A stretch of 62,598 bases of DNA from Hyalangium gracile (GCF_020103725.1 NZ_JAHXBG010000043.1:1-62598); one strand, 5' to 3'; shown: positions 26,092-35,758, numbered from the stretch's first letter. Notes: generated from the sequence alone by a model not told the origin. Translations and numbers: made by a program.

Positions 26092-28629
26092 ATGGAACCC
26101 TCGACCCAGGCCCCTGCCCAGGAGTTCCTCCGGGACACTCCCTCCTTCCTCATGCTCGGAGCATGGGAGGTGGGAGGCACGAGGTTCGAGCTCGTCAGTC
26201 GCCGCCGACTGGACACCCGCCAGGTCATCCCCTACTTCGAGCATGGGGGCGAGCTGCACGTGGGGGTGCTCCAGCGCCGTCGCGCCTCCCGCGCCTTGCG
26301 CCGGGGTCCGCTGTTGGGCCTGGAGCCCGTGGGCATCGACTTCGCTGGCGTCGACGAGACGGGCGACATCCTCGAGTACGGCCGCTCCGTCTTCAATGCG
26401 CGCACCCACGTCTCCATGGACGACCAGCGCCTGAAGATCCCCCTGCCCAGCTACGCGCGCTCCATCGGCTACCTCACCGAGCTGGTCCTGCCCCTCTTCG
26501 TCGCCATCCACCCACCGCCTTCCTCGAAGATCGACGTGGAGTGGGACGGCGCGCGCCATCGCCTCCTCTTCCGTCCGGTGAAGACGCTGCTGCGCGAGCT
26601 GGAGACCGGCGTCCATCTCCACAGCGAGGAGCTCGCCCTGCTCCTGCGTGCCCTCGTGGGCCCCGAGGCCCCGTCGAGGCGCATGGCGACCGAGGACTCC
26701 CCCGGAGCGAGGGCCCTGCTCGAGCGGGAGCCCGCGCGGCTCTGGGATGCGCGGCGGCTGGCGGCCTTCGTCGAGCGCGCACCCGACGCGGAGACCGCCG
26801 CGCGGTTTCAGCGGAAGTCTCCGCCAGCGGGCGCGGACCTCTGCTTCCTCCGCACCTGCCGCGTCCATCTGGATGATCAGTGGTGGGAGGTCGTCACCCC
26901 CGCGATGAACCAGTCGCTCGTGGTCCTCCCCTTCGTGCGTCACGGCGCGGAGACCTACTTCCTCCTCTGGTCCGAGGTCCGCCCGGCCGTGCTGGAGCGC
27001 CGGGTGCTCCAGCCTCTCTATGATCTGCCCATCCATCCGCACTACGTGAACGCCACGGGCTTCTTCCTCACGGCGCGCGAGATTCGCACGCTGGAGGCGA
27101 ACACCGGAGTGCCGGAGCTGGTCGCCAGCCGGCTGAGCGCGGCGCTCGGGCAGCCCGTGGGAGTGCGCTCGCTCCAGTGGCTGGGGCGCGGCGGGGAGCC
27201 GGCCCCGGCGGTGAGCAGCGAGGTGCGCCATCGCGTCGCCTGTGAGCTGGATGTCTCTCAGATCCAGGCGCTCCCGGAGGACGTGTTCCTCATCCGCGCC
27301 TCCGAGCTGTCCCGCGCCGTGGCCGAGGGTCGAGTGCGGGATCCCGTCATCGTCTCCGGGTTGCTCTCGCTGGGCGCCGAGCTGGGAGTGGATCCCTTCG
27401 GTGAGGCACGCACCGCTCCCGTGGCGTCTCGCGTCACGTTCCTCGACACGATGACGCATGGCTCGACGGTGCAGCGGCGGCTGCGGACGTACTCCTCCAT
27501 CGAGCAGGAGCAGCTCCAGGCCCCCACCTACGCGCGGCTGATGACGCTGCTTCAGCACGAGTACGGCGTGCGCGTGGCCTATCCGCGGAACGAGGCGGAC
27601 CGCTCCTTCTTCAAGGCCGCGTTCCGCGTCTTCATGGCCGCCGACCGAGGCGAGAACCGGGCGCTCCAGGGGCTCCACTGGTCCCATGACGCGTTCCACT
27701 TCGCGCTGGGCAACTACACCCTCCCAGCCCCCACGGACTTCGAGCGCTGGTACGTGAGCGGCGAGCCCATCCCGCCCGCGCCTCCCGCCGAGGGCCCGCT
27801 CTTCGAGCAGTACGCCCGGGCGCTGAAGTCCGCCGAGGACGAGGCCACCTTCTTCAGCTTCTGGACGCTGTACCACGAGGTGTTCTCGCTGAGCCGGCAC
27901 GTGAGCCAGCTCACGTACTACGCGGCGCTGCGAGACATGGGCATCACCGATCGCCCGACGAGCCGCGCCATCTTCGACGCGGTGACCAGCCGGGCGGAGA
28001 TCCCTCCCGAGGTGGAGCGCAACGAGACGTACCGGAACCGCAAGGACGTGAGGGACCTGTTCGAGTACATGCGCGGCTTCCGGGACTACCACCTGAACGA
28101 CATCCGCGAGGCCTGGAAGTACGCCACGCGCGACGTGTACCGGGGCTTCTTCCTGCGCTTCGGCCTCTACTCGGGAGACACGGACAGCTACGTGCGTGGC
28201 GTGAAGGCCTTCCAGTCCCGGCTGGATGCGTATCCTCCCGGCCTCAACCCGCTGCTGGCGCAGTGCGCGGACGCACGGGTAGGGCTCGCGCTGCGCGTGT
28301 TCGATGGCACCAAGGCGCTGAGGCTCGTGCGAAAGGCCCTGGAGGGAGAGGGAGAACCCCTCCGTGAGCTGCGGCGGAACTTCCTGCACGGCGTGGCCGA
28401 GCCCTACTTCAATGCGCTGGAGGAGCAGCAGCGAGCCCTGGAGGGACTGCGCGCCCAGGTGACGAACGCGGAGATGGTGCCGCGCAACGAGCACCTCCAT
28501 GGGGACATCCAGGCCCTGGCCTCGACGGTGGAAACACTGCGCGCACGGCTCTGGGACGAGGTGGAGAAGACCGGGTTGCTGACGCCCGAGGCGGTGGCCG
28601 CCGAACGCGTCCGCGAGCTGCCTCGATGA
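26092..28629 (+). CDS. Uncharacterised 845-residue protein, possible di-metal helical domain
   Basis: The ATG at 26092, 5 bases after the hydrolase stop, gives 845 residues and no signal peptide. The N-terminal ~450 residues look alpha/beta in two similar halves, each starting with a strand-turn (FELVSRRRLDTRQVIPYFEH, LVVLPFVRHGAETYFLLWSE) faintly like degenerate Nudix folds. The C-terminal half is helical with clustered metal-type residues: His529, His532 and His536 (LHWSHDAFHF), Glu584, His595-Glu596 (EATFFSFWTLYHEVF) and His603. Such E/H spacing occurs in ferritin-like or heme-oxygenase-like di-iron proteins. I do not recognise the family. It ends 7 bases from the convergent pseudouridine synthase gene. 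The coding quality is high over the full length. Confidence 0.75.
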   Translation: MEPSTQAPAQEFLRDTPSFLMLGAWEVGGTRFELVSRRRLDTRQVIPYFEHGGELHVGVLQRRRASRALRRGPLLGLEPVGIDFAGVDETGDILEYGRSVFNARTHVSMDDQRLKIPLPSYARSIGYLTELVLPLFVAIHPPPSSKIDVEWDGARHRLLFRPVKTLLRELETGVHLHSEELALLLRALVGPEAPSRRMATEDSPGARALLEREPARLWDARRLAAFVERAPDAETAARFQRKSPPAGADLCFLRTCRVHLDDQWWEVVTPAMNQSLVVLPFVRHGAETYFLLWSEVRPAVLERRVLQPLYDLPIHPHYVNATGFFLTAREIRTLEANTGVPELVASRLSAALGQPVGVRSLQWLGRGGEPAPAVSSEVRHRVACELDVSQIQALPEDVFLIRASELSRAVAEGRVRDPVIVSGLLSLGAELGVDPFGEARTAPVASRVTFLDTMTHGSTVQRRLRTYSSIEQEQLQAPTYARLMTLLQHEYGVRVAYPRNEADRSFFKAAFRVFMAADRGENRALQGLHWSHDAFHFALGNYTLPAPTDFERWYVSGEPIPPAPPAEGPLFEQYARALKSAEDEATFFSFWTLYHEVFSLSRHVSQLTYYAALRDMGITDRPTSRAIFDAVTSRAEIPPEVERNETYRNRKDVRDLFEYMRGFRDYHLNDIREAWKYATRDVYRGFFLRFGLYSGDTDSYVRGVKAFQSRLDAYPPGLNPLLAQCADARVGLALRVFDGTKALRLVRKALEGEGEPLRELRRNFLHGVAEPYFNALEEQQRALEGLRAQVTNAEMVPRNEHLHGDIQALASTVETLRARLWDEVEKTGLLTPEAVAAERVRELPR

Positions 28630-28636
28630 CCTGGCC

Positions 28637-29500
28637 TCAGGCTCGCACGTCGTTGAACCCGAGCCCCACGGACACCTCCGAGGCACTCAGCCTGCGCCAC
28701 GCGCCGACGGGAACATCCAGCACCAGGCTCCCGACCGCCACCCGGTGCAGAGCACGCACCGGGTGCCCTACGGCCGCGAGCATGCGCTTCACCTGATGGT
28801 GACGGCCCTCGGTGAGCACCAACTCCACCTGCTCCGGACCGAGCAGCCGCGCTCCCGCGGGGCGCGTGGGCCCGTCCTCCAGCACCAGCCCCTCCCGAAG
28901 CCTCGCGAGCGCCTCCTCCGAGGGCCTCCCCGCCACCTCCGCCACGTAGCGCTTGGGCAGGTGCGTCTCCGGTGAGGTGCCGTGCTGCACCACCCGCTCG
29001 TCATTGGTGAAGAGCAGCAGGCCGGTGGTGTCCCGGTCCAGCCTGCCGATGGCGTACCACTCGAAGCCCTGCAGCTCCGCGGGCAGCACCGCCCGCAGGC
29101 GCTCGAACACCGTCCCCACGCCCTCTGGATCCTTCCCCGCGACGATGACGCCGGCGGGCTTGTGGAACATCAGCACGAGCAGCGGGGCCTCCAGCTCGCA
29201 CAGCCGCCCGTCCACACGCACCTCCACTCCTGGCTGGACCGGTGCGAAGGGCTCGCGCTCCACCTGGCCGCCCACCTCCACCCGCCCCTCGCGGATGGCC
29301 CGCTCCGCCTCCGTCCGAGGCATCACCCCCGCCCGCCCCAGCGCCCGCGCCAGCCAGTCCGCCCGGCCCCCAGGCGACACAGGGCCCTTGCGCAGCCGCG
29401 CCGCCTCCAGCCATCGCGGTGTCTTCTTCCGACCCAACGGTGTCCCTCGCCTCCTCCATTGATTCCCCCGTCGATCCTCCGTACAGCCCCCGCGCTTCAT
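28637..29500 (-). CDS. RsuA-family pseudouridine synthase
   Basis: The ATG at 29500 follows AGGGAGGA closely, and a later TTG start is possible. The 287 residues include an S4-like RNA-binding part (WLARALGRAGVMPRTEAERAIREGRVEV in pieces) and the catalytic block GRLDRDTTGLLLFTND, whose Asp makes the covalent step. EGRHHQVKRMLAAVGHPV and LHRVAVG follow. These match RsuA/RluE/RluF-type enzymes that modify rRNA. Which position is changed cannot be read from sequence. It lies 10 bases after the GNAT gene and is likely transcribed with it. Confidence 0.88.
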   Translation of the reverse strand: MKRGGCTEDRRGNQWRRRGTPLGRKKTPRWLEAARLRKGPVSPGGRADWLARALGRAGVMPRTEAERAIREGRVEVGGQVEREPFAPVQPGVEVRVDGRLCELEAPLLVLMFHKPAGVIVAGKDPEGVGTVFERLRAVLPAELQGFEWYAIGRLDRDTTGLLLFTNDERVVQHGTSPETHLPKRYVAEVAGRPSEEALARLREGLVLEDGPTRPAGARLLGPEQVELVLTEGRHHQVKRMLAAVGHPVRALHRVAVGSLVLDVPVGAWRRLSASEVSVGLGFNDVRA

Positions 29501-29510
29501 TCCTCCCTGT

Positions 29511-30071
29511 CTACCCTCCGAGATAGCGCTTCGGGCGAGCGGCCCACTCCCGGTCGAGGATGGCGTGGATGAGCGAGTCCACCCACTCGCCCTTGAGGAA
29601 GGAGTTCTCCCGGAAGTGTGCCTCCTGACGGAAGCCGAGCTTCCGCAGCACGCCCACGGAGCCATGGTTGCGCGGATCGCAGTCCGCCCACACGCGGTGC
29701 AGTCCAAGCGCTCCGAAGCCGAAGTCCAGGATCGCCTCGCAGGACTCGGTGATGTAGCCCCTGCCCCACTCGGAGCGATGGACGACGTACCAGAGCGCAC
29801 CCTCGCGCAGCTCGGCATCCACCACCTTCAGTCCGCAGCGGCCGATGAGGCGCCCGTCCTCCCGAAGCACCACCGCCAGATCATGGATGCGCCGGGGCGT
29901 CTCCCGCGCCGTGGCCATCGAGTCCTGGATGTACTTCAGGCTCTCCTCTGGCGTCCGGACGCCGTGGGACTGGTAGCGGACCACCTCCGGATCCGACTCG
30001 TACGGCCAAGTGGCGCGCCAGTCCTCCTCCTCGAACTCGCGCAGTCGCAGACGGGGGGTGAGCAGTTCCAT
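29511..30071 (-). CDS. GNAT N-acetyltransferase (RimJ/RimL type)
   Basis: The ATG at 30071 (MELLTPRLRLREF) gives 186 residues and matches the typical start of this group. The acetyl-CoA site is RSEWGRGYITESCEAILDFG. Next are GLHRVWADCDPRNHGSVGVL and RKLGFRQEAHFRE, as in RimJ/RimL-like enzymes that acetylate protein N-termini, amino acids or antibiotics. A short divergent region separates it from the exporter gene. Confidence 0.9.
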   Translation of the reverse strand: MELLTPRLRLREFEEEDWRATWPYESDPEVVRYQSHGVRTPEESLKYIQDSMATARETPRRIHDLAVVLREDGRLIGRCGLKVVDAELREGALWYVVHRSEWGRGYITESCEAILDFGFGALGLHRVWADCDPRNHGSVGVLRKLGFRQEAHFRENSFLKGEWVDSLIHAILDREWAARPKRYLGG

Positions 30072-30174
30072 GGACGCGCAGCGGATGCCACCGGGGTCCA
30101 ATCGTCAAGGCCCAAAGGGTCTGCCTGTCTCGAGCACCAAGGCGAGGTTTGACTCACCCCGGCAGCTCTGCCAT

Positions 30175-31425
30175 GTGCGGCGCGTGATTCCGCCCGAGCA
30201 GTCCTCCGCGTTGCGCGAGCCGCCCCCGGGCCCGGTGGTGGGGTTCATCCTGCGACTGGGTCAGGCCCTCCACCAGTACGGCACTCCGGCCCACCGGCTG
30301 GAGGAGCAGCTGCGCCAGGTGTCCGAGCGCTTCGGCGTGGAGGCGCGCTTCTTCTCCACCCCCACCTCCATCTTCGCCTCCTTCGGCCGACCCGAAGCGC
30401 TCCAGACGAGCCTCATCCGCGTGGAGCCCGGCGAGATGGACCTCGAGCGGCTGACGCTGCTGGACGCGCTCGCGCAGGAGGTCATCCACGGGAGGCTCGC
30501 CCCGGACCAGGGCGCGCAGCGGGTGGAGTTCATCCTCCAGTCGCCCGTGCGCTATGGGCGCCTCATCACCCTGCTCTGCTGGACGGTCGCGGCCGGCGCC
30601 GCGGCTCGGCTCTTCGGCGGAGGGGCTCGGGAGATCGGCGTGGCGGCGCTGAGCAGCCTCGCCATCGGCGTGCTGGATCAGCTGACGCACCGCAACCTGC
30701 GCGCCTCCCGGGTGCTGGAGCCCGTGGCCGCGCTGATGGCCTCGGCCCTGGCCGTCGCCGCGGCGAGCGTCCTCGGTCCGATGTCCATCCAGGTGGCCAC
30801 GCTCTCGGGGCTCATCGTCCTGCTGCCAGGGCTCGGGCTCACCGTGGCCATCAACGAGCTGGCCACGCGGCACCTCATCTCCGGCACCTCCCGGCTGACG
30901 GGCGCGGCGCTCGTCTTCCTCCAGCTCACCTTTGGCGTGGCCCTGGGGCAGCGGCTGGCCGAGCTGCTGCCCGTGCCCGCCACCGTGCTGCCCGCCTCGC
31001 CCCTGCCGTTCTGGACGGCGGTGGCGGCGCTGGTGGTGGCGGCGCTCGCGGTGAGCGTGCTCTTCCGCGCACGGCCCGAGGACATCGGGTGGATCGTCGC
31101 GGCGGGCGCGCTGGCCTTCGGTGGAGCCCGGCTGGGAACCCGGGGGCTCGGCGCGGAGCTGGGAGCCTTCGTCGGAGCGCTGGCGCTCGGCATGGCCAGC
31201 AACCTCCTGGCCCGCGCGCGCAACCGGCCCGCCGTCGTTACCATCGTCCCGGGGATGATGCTGCTCGTCCCCGGCAGCCTCGGGTTCCGCAGCCTGGAGT
31301 CCCTGCTCGCCCGGGATGTGGTGTCCGGCGTGGGCACCGCCTTCTCCATGCTGCTGGTGGCGGTGGCCATCGCCGCGGGCCTGCTCTTCGCCAACGCGCT
31401 GGTGCCTCCGCGCCGGGTGCTCTGA
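30175..31425 (+). CDS. ThrE-family threonine/serine exporter (fused ThrE/ThrE_2)
   Basis: The start is uncertain. GTG at 30175 or 30184 fits, since upstream codons are shadow-like. The protein of about 416 residues has a soluble N-terminal half (GFILRLGQALHQYGTPAHRL, EEQLRQVSERFGVEARFF), typical of ThrE_1 with its LxxYG helix. About ten membrane helices follow, ending with a ThrE_2-type segment (PGMMLLVPGSLGFRSLESLL). The fused form carries both halves, as in the Corynebacterium exporter. It is expected to move threonine, serine or related compounds across the inner membrane. It converges on the xanthine dehydrogenase gene with 21 bases between. Confidence 0.9.
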   Translation: MRRVIPPEQSSALREPPPGPVVGFILRLGQALHQYGTPAHRLEEQLRQVSERFGVEARFFSTPTSIFASFGRPEALQTSLIRVEPGEMDLERLTLLDALAQEVIHGRLAPDQGAQRVEFILQSPVRYGRLITLLCWTVAAGAAARLFGGGAREIGVAALSSLAIGVLDQLTHRNLRASRVLEPVAALMASALAVAAASVLGPMSIQVATLSGLIVLLPGLGLTVAINELATRHLISGTSRLTGAALVFLQLTFGVALGQRLAELLPVPATVLPASPLPFWTAVAALVVAALAVSVLFRARPEDIGWIVAAGALAFGGARLGTRGLGAELGAFVGALALGMASNLLARARNRPAVVTIVPGMMLLVPGSLGFRSLESLLARDVVSGVGTAFSMLLVAVAIAAGLLFANALVPPRRVL

Positions 31426-31446
31426 AGCCCGGCCCGCCTCCGAGCC

Positions 31447-33825
31447 TCAGCGCCTGGCGCTCCGAGCCGCCTCCACCGCGCGGAGGATGGCCTCCGGCGT
31501 GGCCGGGGACATGAGCTGCACCTCCGTGCGCGGAGGCCCGAAGGCCCCGATGGCGTGCCGCAGCGCCGTCACCGCGCCGATGGCGAGCATGAACGGGGGC
31601 TCACCCACCGCCTTGCTCCCGTGGATGGTGCCGTCCTGAGGCGCGCGCTCCAGCAGCGACACGCGGAAGTCCTCGGGCGCATCGCCCAGCGCCGGAATCT
31701 TGTACGTGTCCGGCGAGTGCGTGAGGAGCCGCCCCTTCGTGTCGATGAGGACCTCCTCGCAGGTGAGCCACCCGAGCCCCTGGATGAAGCCGCCCTCCAC
31801 CTGGCCCTTGTCGATGGTGGGCACCAGCGAGCTGCCCACGTCGTGGAGGATGTCCACGCGGCGGATCCGGTGCTCGCCGGTGAGGCCCGACACCTCCACC
31901 TCCACCACCGCGCTCCCGAAGGCGTAGTAGTGGAACGGCTTGCCCCGCCCCGAGTTCCGGTCGTACCCGATGCCCGGCGTCCGGTAGTACCCCGTCGCGG
32001 ACAGCGACACCTGGTCCTTGTATGCGGCCTGCGTCACGGCCTCGAAGCTCACGGTCCGCTGAGGCTGCCCCGGGTGGGACACCTTCCCCCCCGCGAAGGC
32101 AATCCGCTCCGCCTCCGCGCCCTCCACCTGCAGCAGCTTCGCGGCGATGGGCCGCAGCCGCTCGCGCAGCGTGTCGCAGGCGTTCTTCACCGCCTGCCCG
32201 TTCAGGTCCGAGCCGCTCGAGGCCGCGGTCGCCGACGTGTTGGGCACCTTGTCCGTGGCGGTGTTCATCACCCGCACGCGCTCGACGGCCACGCCCAGCT
32301 CGTGGGCCGCGATGGCCCGCATCTTCGTGTGCAGCCCCTGCCCCATCTCCGTGCCACCGTGGTTGAGCTGCACGGTGCCATCCGCGTAGATGACGACGAA
32401 GGCTCCCGCCTGGTTCAGGAAGCTCGTGGTGAAGGAGATGCCGAACTTCACCGGCTGGTAGCCGATGCCCCGCTTCGTCCACCGCGAGGAGGCGTTGAAC
32501 TGCTCGATCTCCGCCCGGCGGCGCGCGTACTCGCTGGAGTCCATCAGCTCCGCGTGGATGCGCGGGATGCGGTTGCCCTCCACCCGCTGGCCGTAGTGCG
32601 TCTCGCTCGCGGCGCCCTCGCCGTAGTAGTTGAGCCGCCGCACCTCGGCCGGATCCAGCCCCAGCCGCTCGGCGGCGCGGTTGATTACCTCCTCCACCAC
32701 GTACATGCCCTGGGGCCCGCCGAAGCCGCGGAACGCCGTGTTGGACGGCTGGTTCGTCCGCGCCACGCGCCCCACCACCTCCACGTTGGGCAGGAAGTAC
32801 GCGTTGTCCATGTGGAACAGCGCCCGGTCCAGGATGGCGTGCGACAGGTCATTGCTCCACCCGCCGTCGGACACCAGGTCGGCCTTGAGGGCCAGCAGCC
32901 GCCCGTCCTCGGAGAAGCCCGCGTCATACCGGGCCCAGAACGGGTGGCGCTTCCCCGTCTGCTCCATGTCCTGGTCGCGGTTGAGCCATACCTTCACCGG
33001 CCGCCGGGTGTAGTACGCACCCAGCGCCGCGAGCGCCGCGAAGGGCGCCGCCTGCGTCTCCTTGCCGCCGAAGCCGCCGCCCATGCGCGGCACCTCCACC
33101 GTCACCTGGTGCCGCCCCAGGCCCAGCACCTCCGCCACCTTCTCCTGCACCTCCGAGGGGTGCTGCGTGGAGGACCAGAGGCGCACCGCCCCGTCCTCCT
33201 CCAGCACCGCCAGCGACACCTGCGTCTCCAGGTAGAAGTGGTCCTGCGCCCCCGTCATGCACTCGCCCTGGATGCGCACCGGCGCGGAGAGCAGCGCCGC
33301 CTCCGGCTCGCCACGGCGGATGACGTGCGGAGTCGGGAAGAACGGGTTGGGGATGAACTGGTTCTGCTCGATGGCCTCGCGGATGGACAGGCACGCGGGC
33401 AGCACCTCGTACTCCACCTCCACCAGGGCGGCGGCCTTCCGACAGATCGCCGCGCTCTCGGCCACCACCAGCGCCACGGCCTGCCCCACGCAGAACACCT
33501 TGTCCGTCGCCAGCAGGGGCTCGTCGTGGGGGCCCTTCACCGGGCACACGTCGTTCACCCCGGGGATGTCCTGGGCGAACACCACCGCGTGGACACCCGG
33601 CAGCGCCAGGGCCCGGCTGGCGTCCCGACGCACCACGCGCGCATGGGCGTGCGGCGAGGCGATGACCAGGCCCGTCAGCAGGCCCGGGGGCGCGGGCAGA
33701 TCATCCACGTAGAGCGCCTCGCCGCTGGTGTGCTTCAGCCCGCTCTCGTGGAGGGCCGGAGCATGCAGGGGGCTCTTGGACTCGGAAGGCTGCGGAGCAA
33801 CTTCGGAGGGTATGGCGACCATCAC
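31447..33825 (-). CDS. xdhB: Xanthine dehydrogenase, molybdenum-binding subunit
   Basis: Of 792 residues, signature parts are GGGFGGKE at 249-256, the substrate-side segment DHFYLETQ, GGTEMGQGLHTKMRAIA for the molybdopterin, and the catalytic Glu742 in VGEPPFMLA. This places it in the xanthine-oxidase family of bacterial two-subunit enzymes, which oxidise hypoxanthine and xanthine to urate. The gene begins one base after the stop of xdhA and is co-transcribed. No XdhC cofactor-insertion gene is found beside it, so that factor must be elsewhere. A ureidoglycolate lyase gene 7 kb away may belong to the same purine route. Confidence 0.93.
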   Translation of the reverse strand: MMVAIPSEVAPQPSESKSPLHAPALHESGLKHTSGEALYVDDLPAPPGLLTGLVIASPHAHARVVRRDASRALALPGVHAVVFAQDIPGVNDVCPVKGPHDEPLLATDKVFCVGQAVALVVAESAAICRKAAALVEVEYEVLPACLSIREAIEQNQFIPNPFFPTPHVIRRGEPEAALLSAPVRIQGECMTGAQDHFYLETQVSLAVLEEDGAVRLWSSTQHPSEVQEKVAEVLGLGRHQVTVEVPRMGGGFGGKETQAAPFAALAALGAYYTRRPVKVWLNRDQDMEQTGKRHPFWARYDAGFSEDGRLLALKADLVSDGGWSNDLSHAILDRALFHMDNAYFLPNVEVVGRVARTNQPSNTAFRGFGGPQGMYVVEEVINRAAERLGLDPAEVRRLNYYGEGAASETHYGQRVEGNRIPRIHAELMDSSEYARRRAEIEQFNASSRWTKRGIGYQPVKFGISFTTSFLNQAGAFVVIYADGTVQLNHGGTEMGQGLHTKMRAIAAHELGVAVERVRVMNTATDKVPNTSATAASSGSDLNGQAVKNACDTLRERLRPIAAKLLQVEGAEAERIAFAGGKVSHPGQPQRTVSFEAVTQAAYKDQVSLSATGYYRTPGIGYDRNSGRGKPFHYYAFGSAVVEVEVSGLTGEHRIRRVDILHDVGSSLVPTIDKGQVEGGFIQGLGWLTCEEVLIDTKGRLLTHSPDTYKIPALGDAPEDFRVSLLERAPQDGTIHGSKAVGEPPFMLAIGAVTALRHAIGAFGPPRTEVQLMSPATPEAILRAVEAARSARR

Positions 33826-33826
33826 A

Positions 33827-35278
33827 TCACCTCACCTGGACCGTGGCGGCGTGGTGCTCCTGGAGCCGGGGTGACGGCTCTCCGAGCGTCTCCTGGAAGA
33901 ACCCCCGGAGCAGGTTCTTCGCGACCTGCCCCCGGTACCAGGCCGAGCCGCGATGATCCGTCCTCGGCGTGAAGTCCTCATCCAGCCGAGCGAGCACCGC
34001 CTCCACGCTCGCCTCCGTCCAGGGCTGCCCCACGAGCGCCTCCTCGGTGCGCCGCGCGCGGGCCGGCCGGGCGGACATGCCCCCGTAGGCGAGCCGCGCC
34101 TCCACCACCCGCTCCGCCCCGTCCACCACCACCCGGAAGCCCGCGGAGACGGAGCTGATGTCCAGCTCGCGCCGCTTCGACACCTTGTAGGCGATGCTGC
34201 GCGCCCCCGAGGGCTGCGCCGGCACATCCACGAAGGCCAGGATCTCCCCCGGCTTCAGCGCGGTGCGGCGGTAGTCCACGAAGAACTCCTCCAGCGGCAT
34301 CCGCCGCTCGCCCGCGCGCGAGAGCACCACCGCCTCCGCGCCCAGGGCGATGAGCACCGGCGCCAGGTCTCCAATCGGGGACGCCGTGCACAGGTTGCCG
34401 CCCACCGTCGCGCGGTTCTTGATCTGCCGGGCGCCGAAGTAGCGGATCATCCGCTCCAGGGGCGTGCACACGCCGCGCGAGTAGTCCTCCAGCTCCGTGA
34501 GCGTCACCGTCGCGCCCACGCGGTGCCCGCCCAGGCGCGGCGCCAGCGTGCGCAGCTCGGACAGCGCCTCCAGGGACACGAGCAGCGGCGGCTCCGCGTA
34601 GCGCTTCGTCACCTCCAGCGACAGGTCCGTGCCGCCCACCACGAAGCGCGCGCCAGGGTGCGCGTCGAGCACATCCCACAGCTTCTCGAGGGTGGCGGGC
34701 GTGAAGAAGCGCTGCTCCCCGGCCGAGTAGGAGAGCTCCATGGGCTCGGGCTTCGTCTCCGCCAGGGCGCGGGCGAAGCGATCCTTCGGGCCCAGGCCCG
34801 CCACGCGCGCGGCGGCATCCCGGATGGGCCGGTAACCCGTGCAGCGGCAGAGGTTGCCGCACATCTGCGCGTCCAGCTTCCAGGGCTCGTCGAAGTCCTT
34901 GCGGTGACAGGCCTCCAGCAGCGCCATGGCGACGCCCGGCGTGCAGTAGCCGCACTGCGAGCCCAGTGCACTGGCGAGCACCTTCTGCACCTCGTGGTAC
35001 TCGCCGCGCTCCTTGAGCGCCTCCACGGTGTAGACGCGCTTGCCCTGCACCATGGGCAGCAGCAGCAGGCACGAGTTGATGGCCCGCAGCGCCTGCCCGC
35101 CCTTCCCGTCCTCCTCCAGCACGGCCACCGTGCACGCCCCGCAGTCGCCCTCCGCGCACCCTTCCTTGGTGCCCGTCAGGTGCGCCCGGTCGCGCAGGTA
35201 GCGCAGCACCGTGGTGGTGGGAGAGAGCCCCGACTCCTCGACGAGCCGGTCGTTGAGATAGAAGCGCAGCCGATCCAT
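33827..35278 (-). CDS. xdhA: Xanthine dehydrogenase, iron-sulfur/FAD subunit
   Basis: Of 483 residues, one plant-type [2Fe-2S] cluster is bound by Cys41, Cys46, Cys49 and Cys70 (GCAEGDCGACT), and the second by Cys109, Cys112, Cys144 and Cys146 (GSQCGYCTPG, GNLCRCTGYRP). The FAD domain follows (RFVVGGTDLSLEVTK, ATVGGNLCTASPIGDLAPVL) and then the CO-dehydrogenase flavoprotein C-terminal part. All cluster ligands are intact. It is the first gene of the pair with xdhB and provides electron transfer from molybdenum to NAD. The start has MDRLRFYLND, the usual first strand. Confidence 0.93.
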   Translation of the reverse strand: MDRLRFYLNDRLVEESGLSPTTTVLRYLRDRAHLTGTKEGCAEGDCGACTVAVLEEDGKGGQALRAINSCLLLLPMVQGKRVYTVEALKERGEYHEVQKVLASALGSQCGYCTPGVAMALLEACHRKDFDEPWKLDAQMCGNLCRCTGYRPIRDAAARVAGLGPKDRFARALAETKPEPMELSYSAGEQRFFTPATLEKLWDVLDAHPGARFVVGGTDLSLEVTKRYAEPPLLVSLEALSELRTLAPRLGGHRVGATVTLTELEDYSRGVCTPLERMIRYFGARQIKNRATVGGNLCTASPIGDLAPVLIALGAEAVVLSRAGERRMPLEEFFVDYRRTALKPGEILAFVDVPAQPSGARSIAYKVSKRRELDISSVSAGFRVVVDGAERVVEARLAYGGMSARPARARRTEEALVGQPWTEASVEAVLARLDEDFTPRTDHRGSAWYRGQVAKNLLRGFFQETLGEPSPRLQEHHAATVQVR

Positions 35279-35341
35279 GTGTCTCCTGGCCGCCCCGGAG
35301 CGGCGGCTGCGGTGCAGTCTACCCCGGTCGAGGCCGCCTCC

Positions 35342-35758
35342 TCACCCCCGGGTGAGGTAGATAGCCGCCAGGCTGACGAGGAAGTAGGGGGCGATGCCCG
35401 CCGCCCCGGCGTAGTCCTTGGCCATGCGCTGGCCGAACAGGAGCGCCAGGAAACACACCCCCGCCAGCATGCTGCCCACACAGGCCACCTGGGGGCGCCC
35501 GGTGGCCACCAGCAGCACCACGCCCACGGCGCACAGCGCCCCCGCCACCACCTCCAGCAGGGTGAGGGTGAGCAGCATGGGCATCACCATCCCCCGGAGC
35601 ACCGGCACCTTGGAGAACAGCTGCGTCTGCCAGCCCAGGTTGCCCTTCCAGTCGAAGACCTTGTCCAGGCCGGACTGGAGGAAGGTGATGGCCAGGTAGG
35701 CCACCGGAAGGATCTGCAGCATCCACATGGGGAACTGGGGCGAGTCGATCGACGGCAT
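35342..35758 (-). CDS. DoxX-like membrane protein
   Basis: The ATG at 35758 gives about 138 residues with four membrane helices (ILPVAYLAITFLQSG, MLLTLTLLEVVAGALCAVGV, VGSMLAGVCFLALLFG, APYFLVSLAAIYL). The first includes FLQSGLDKVFDWKGNLGW, a typical DoxX/DUF4267-like start. Family roles range from sulfur oxidation to redox control, and none is shown here. It diverges from the AI-2E-type permease gene. Confidence 0.8.
   Translation of the reverse strand: MPSIDSPQFPMWMLQILPVAYLAITFLQSGLDKVFDWKGNLGWQTQLFSKVPVLRGMVMPMLLTLTLLEVVAGALCAVGVVLLVATGRPQVACVGSMLAGVCFLALLFGQRMAKDYAGAAGIAPYFLVSLAAIYLTRG

Noticed and set aside
25936-28686. A 916-codon minus-strand frame
   Set aside because: It is the shadow of the unknown 845-residue protein and its neighbours. 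Arg/Leu/Glu-rich with no motif.
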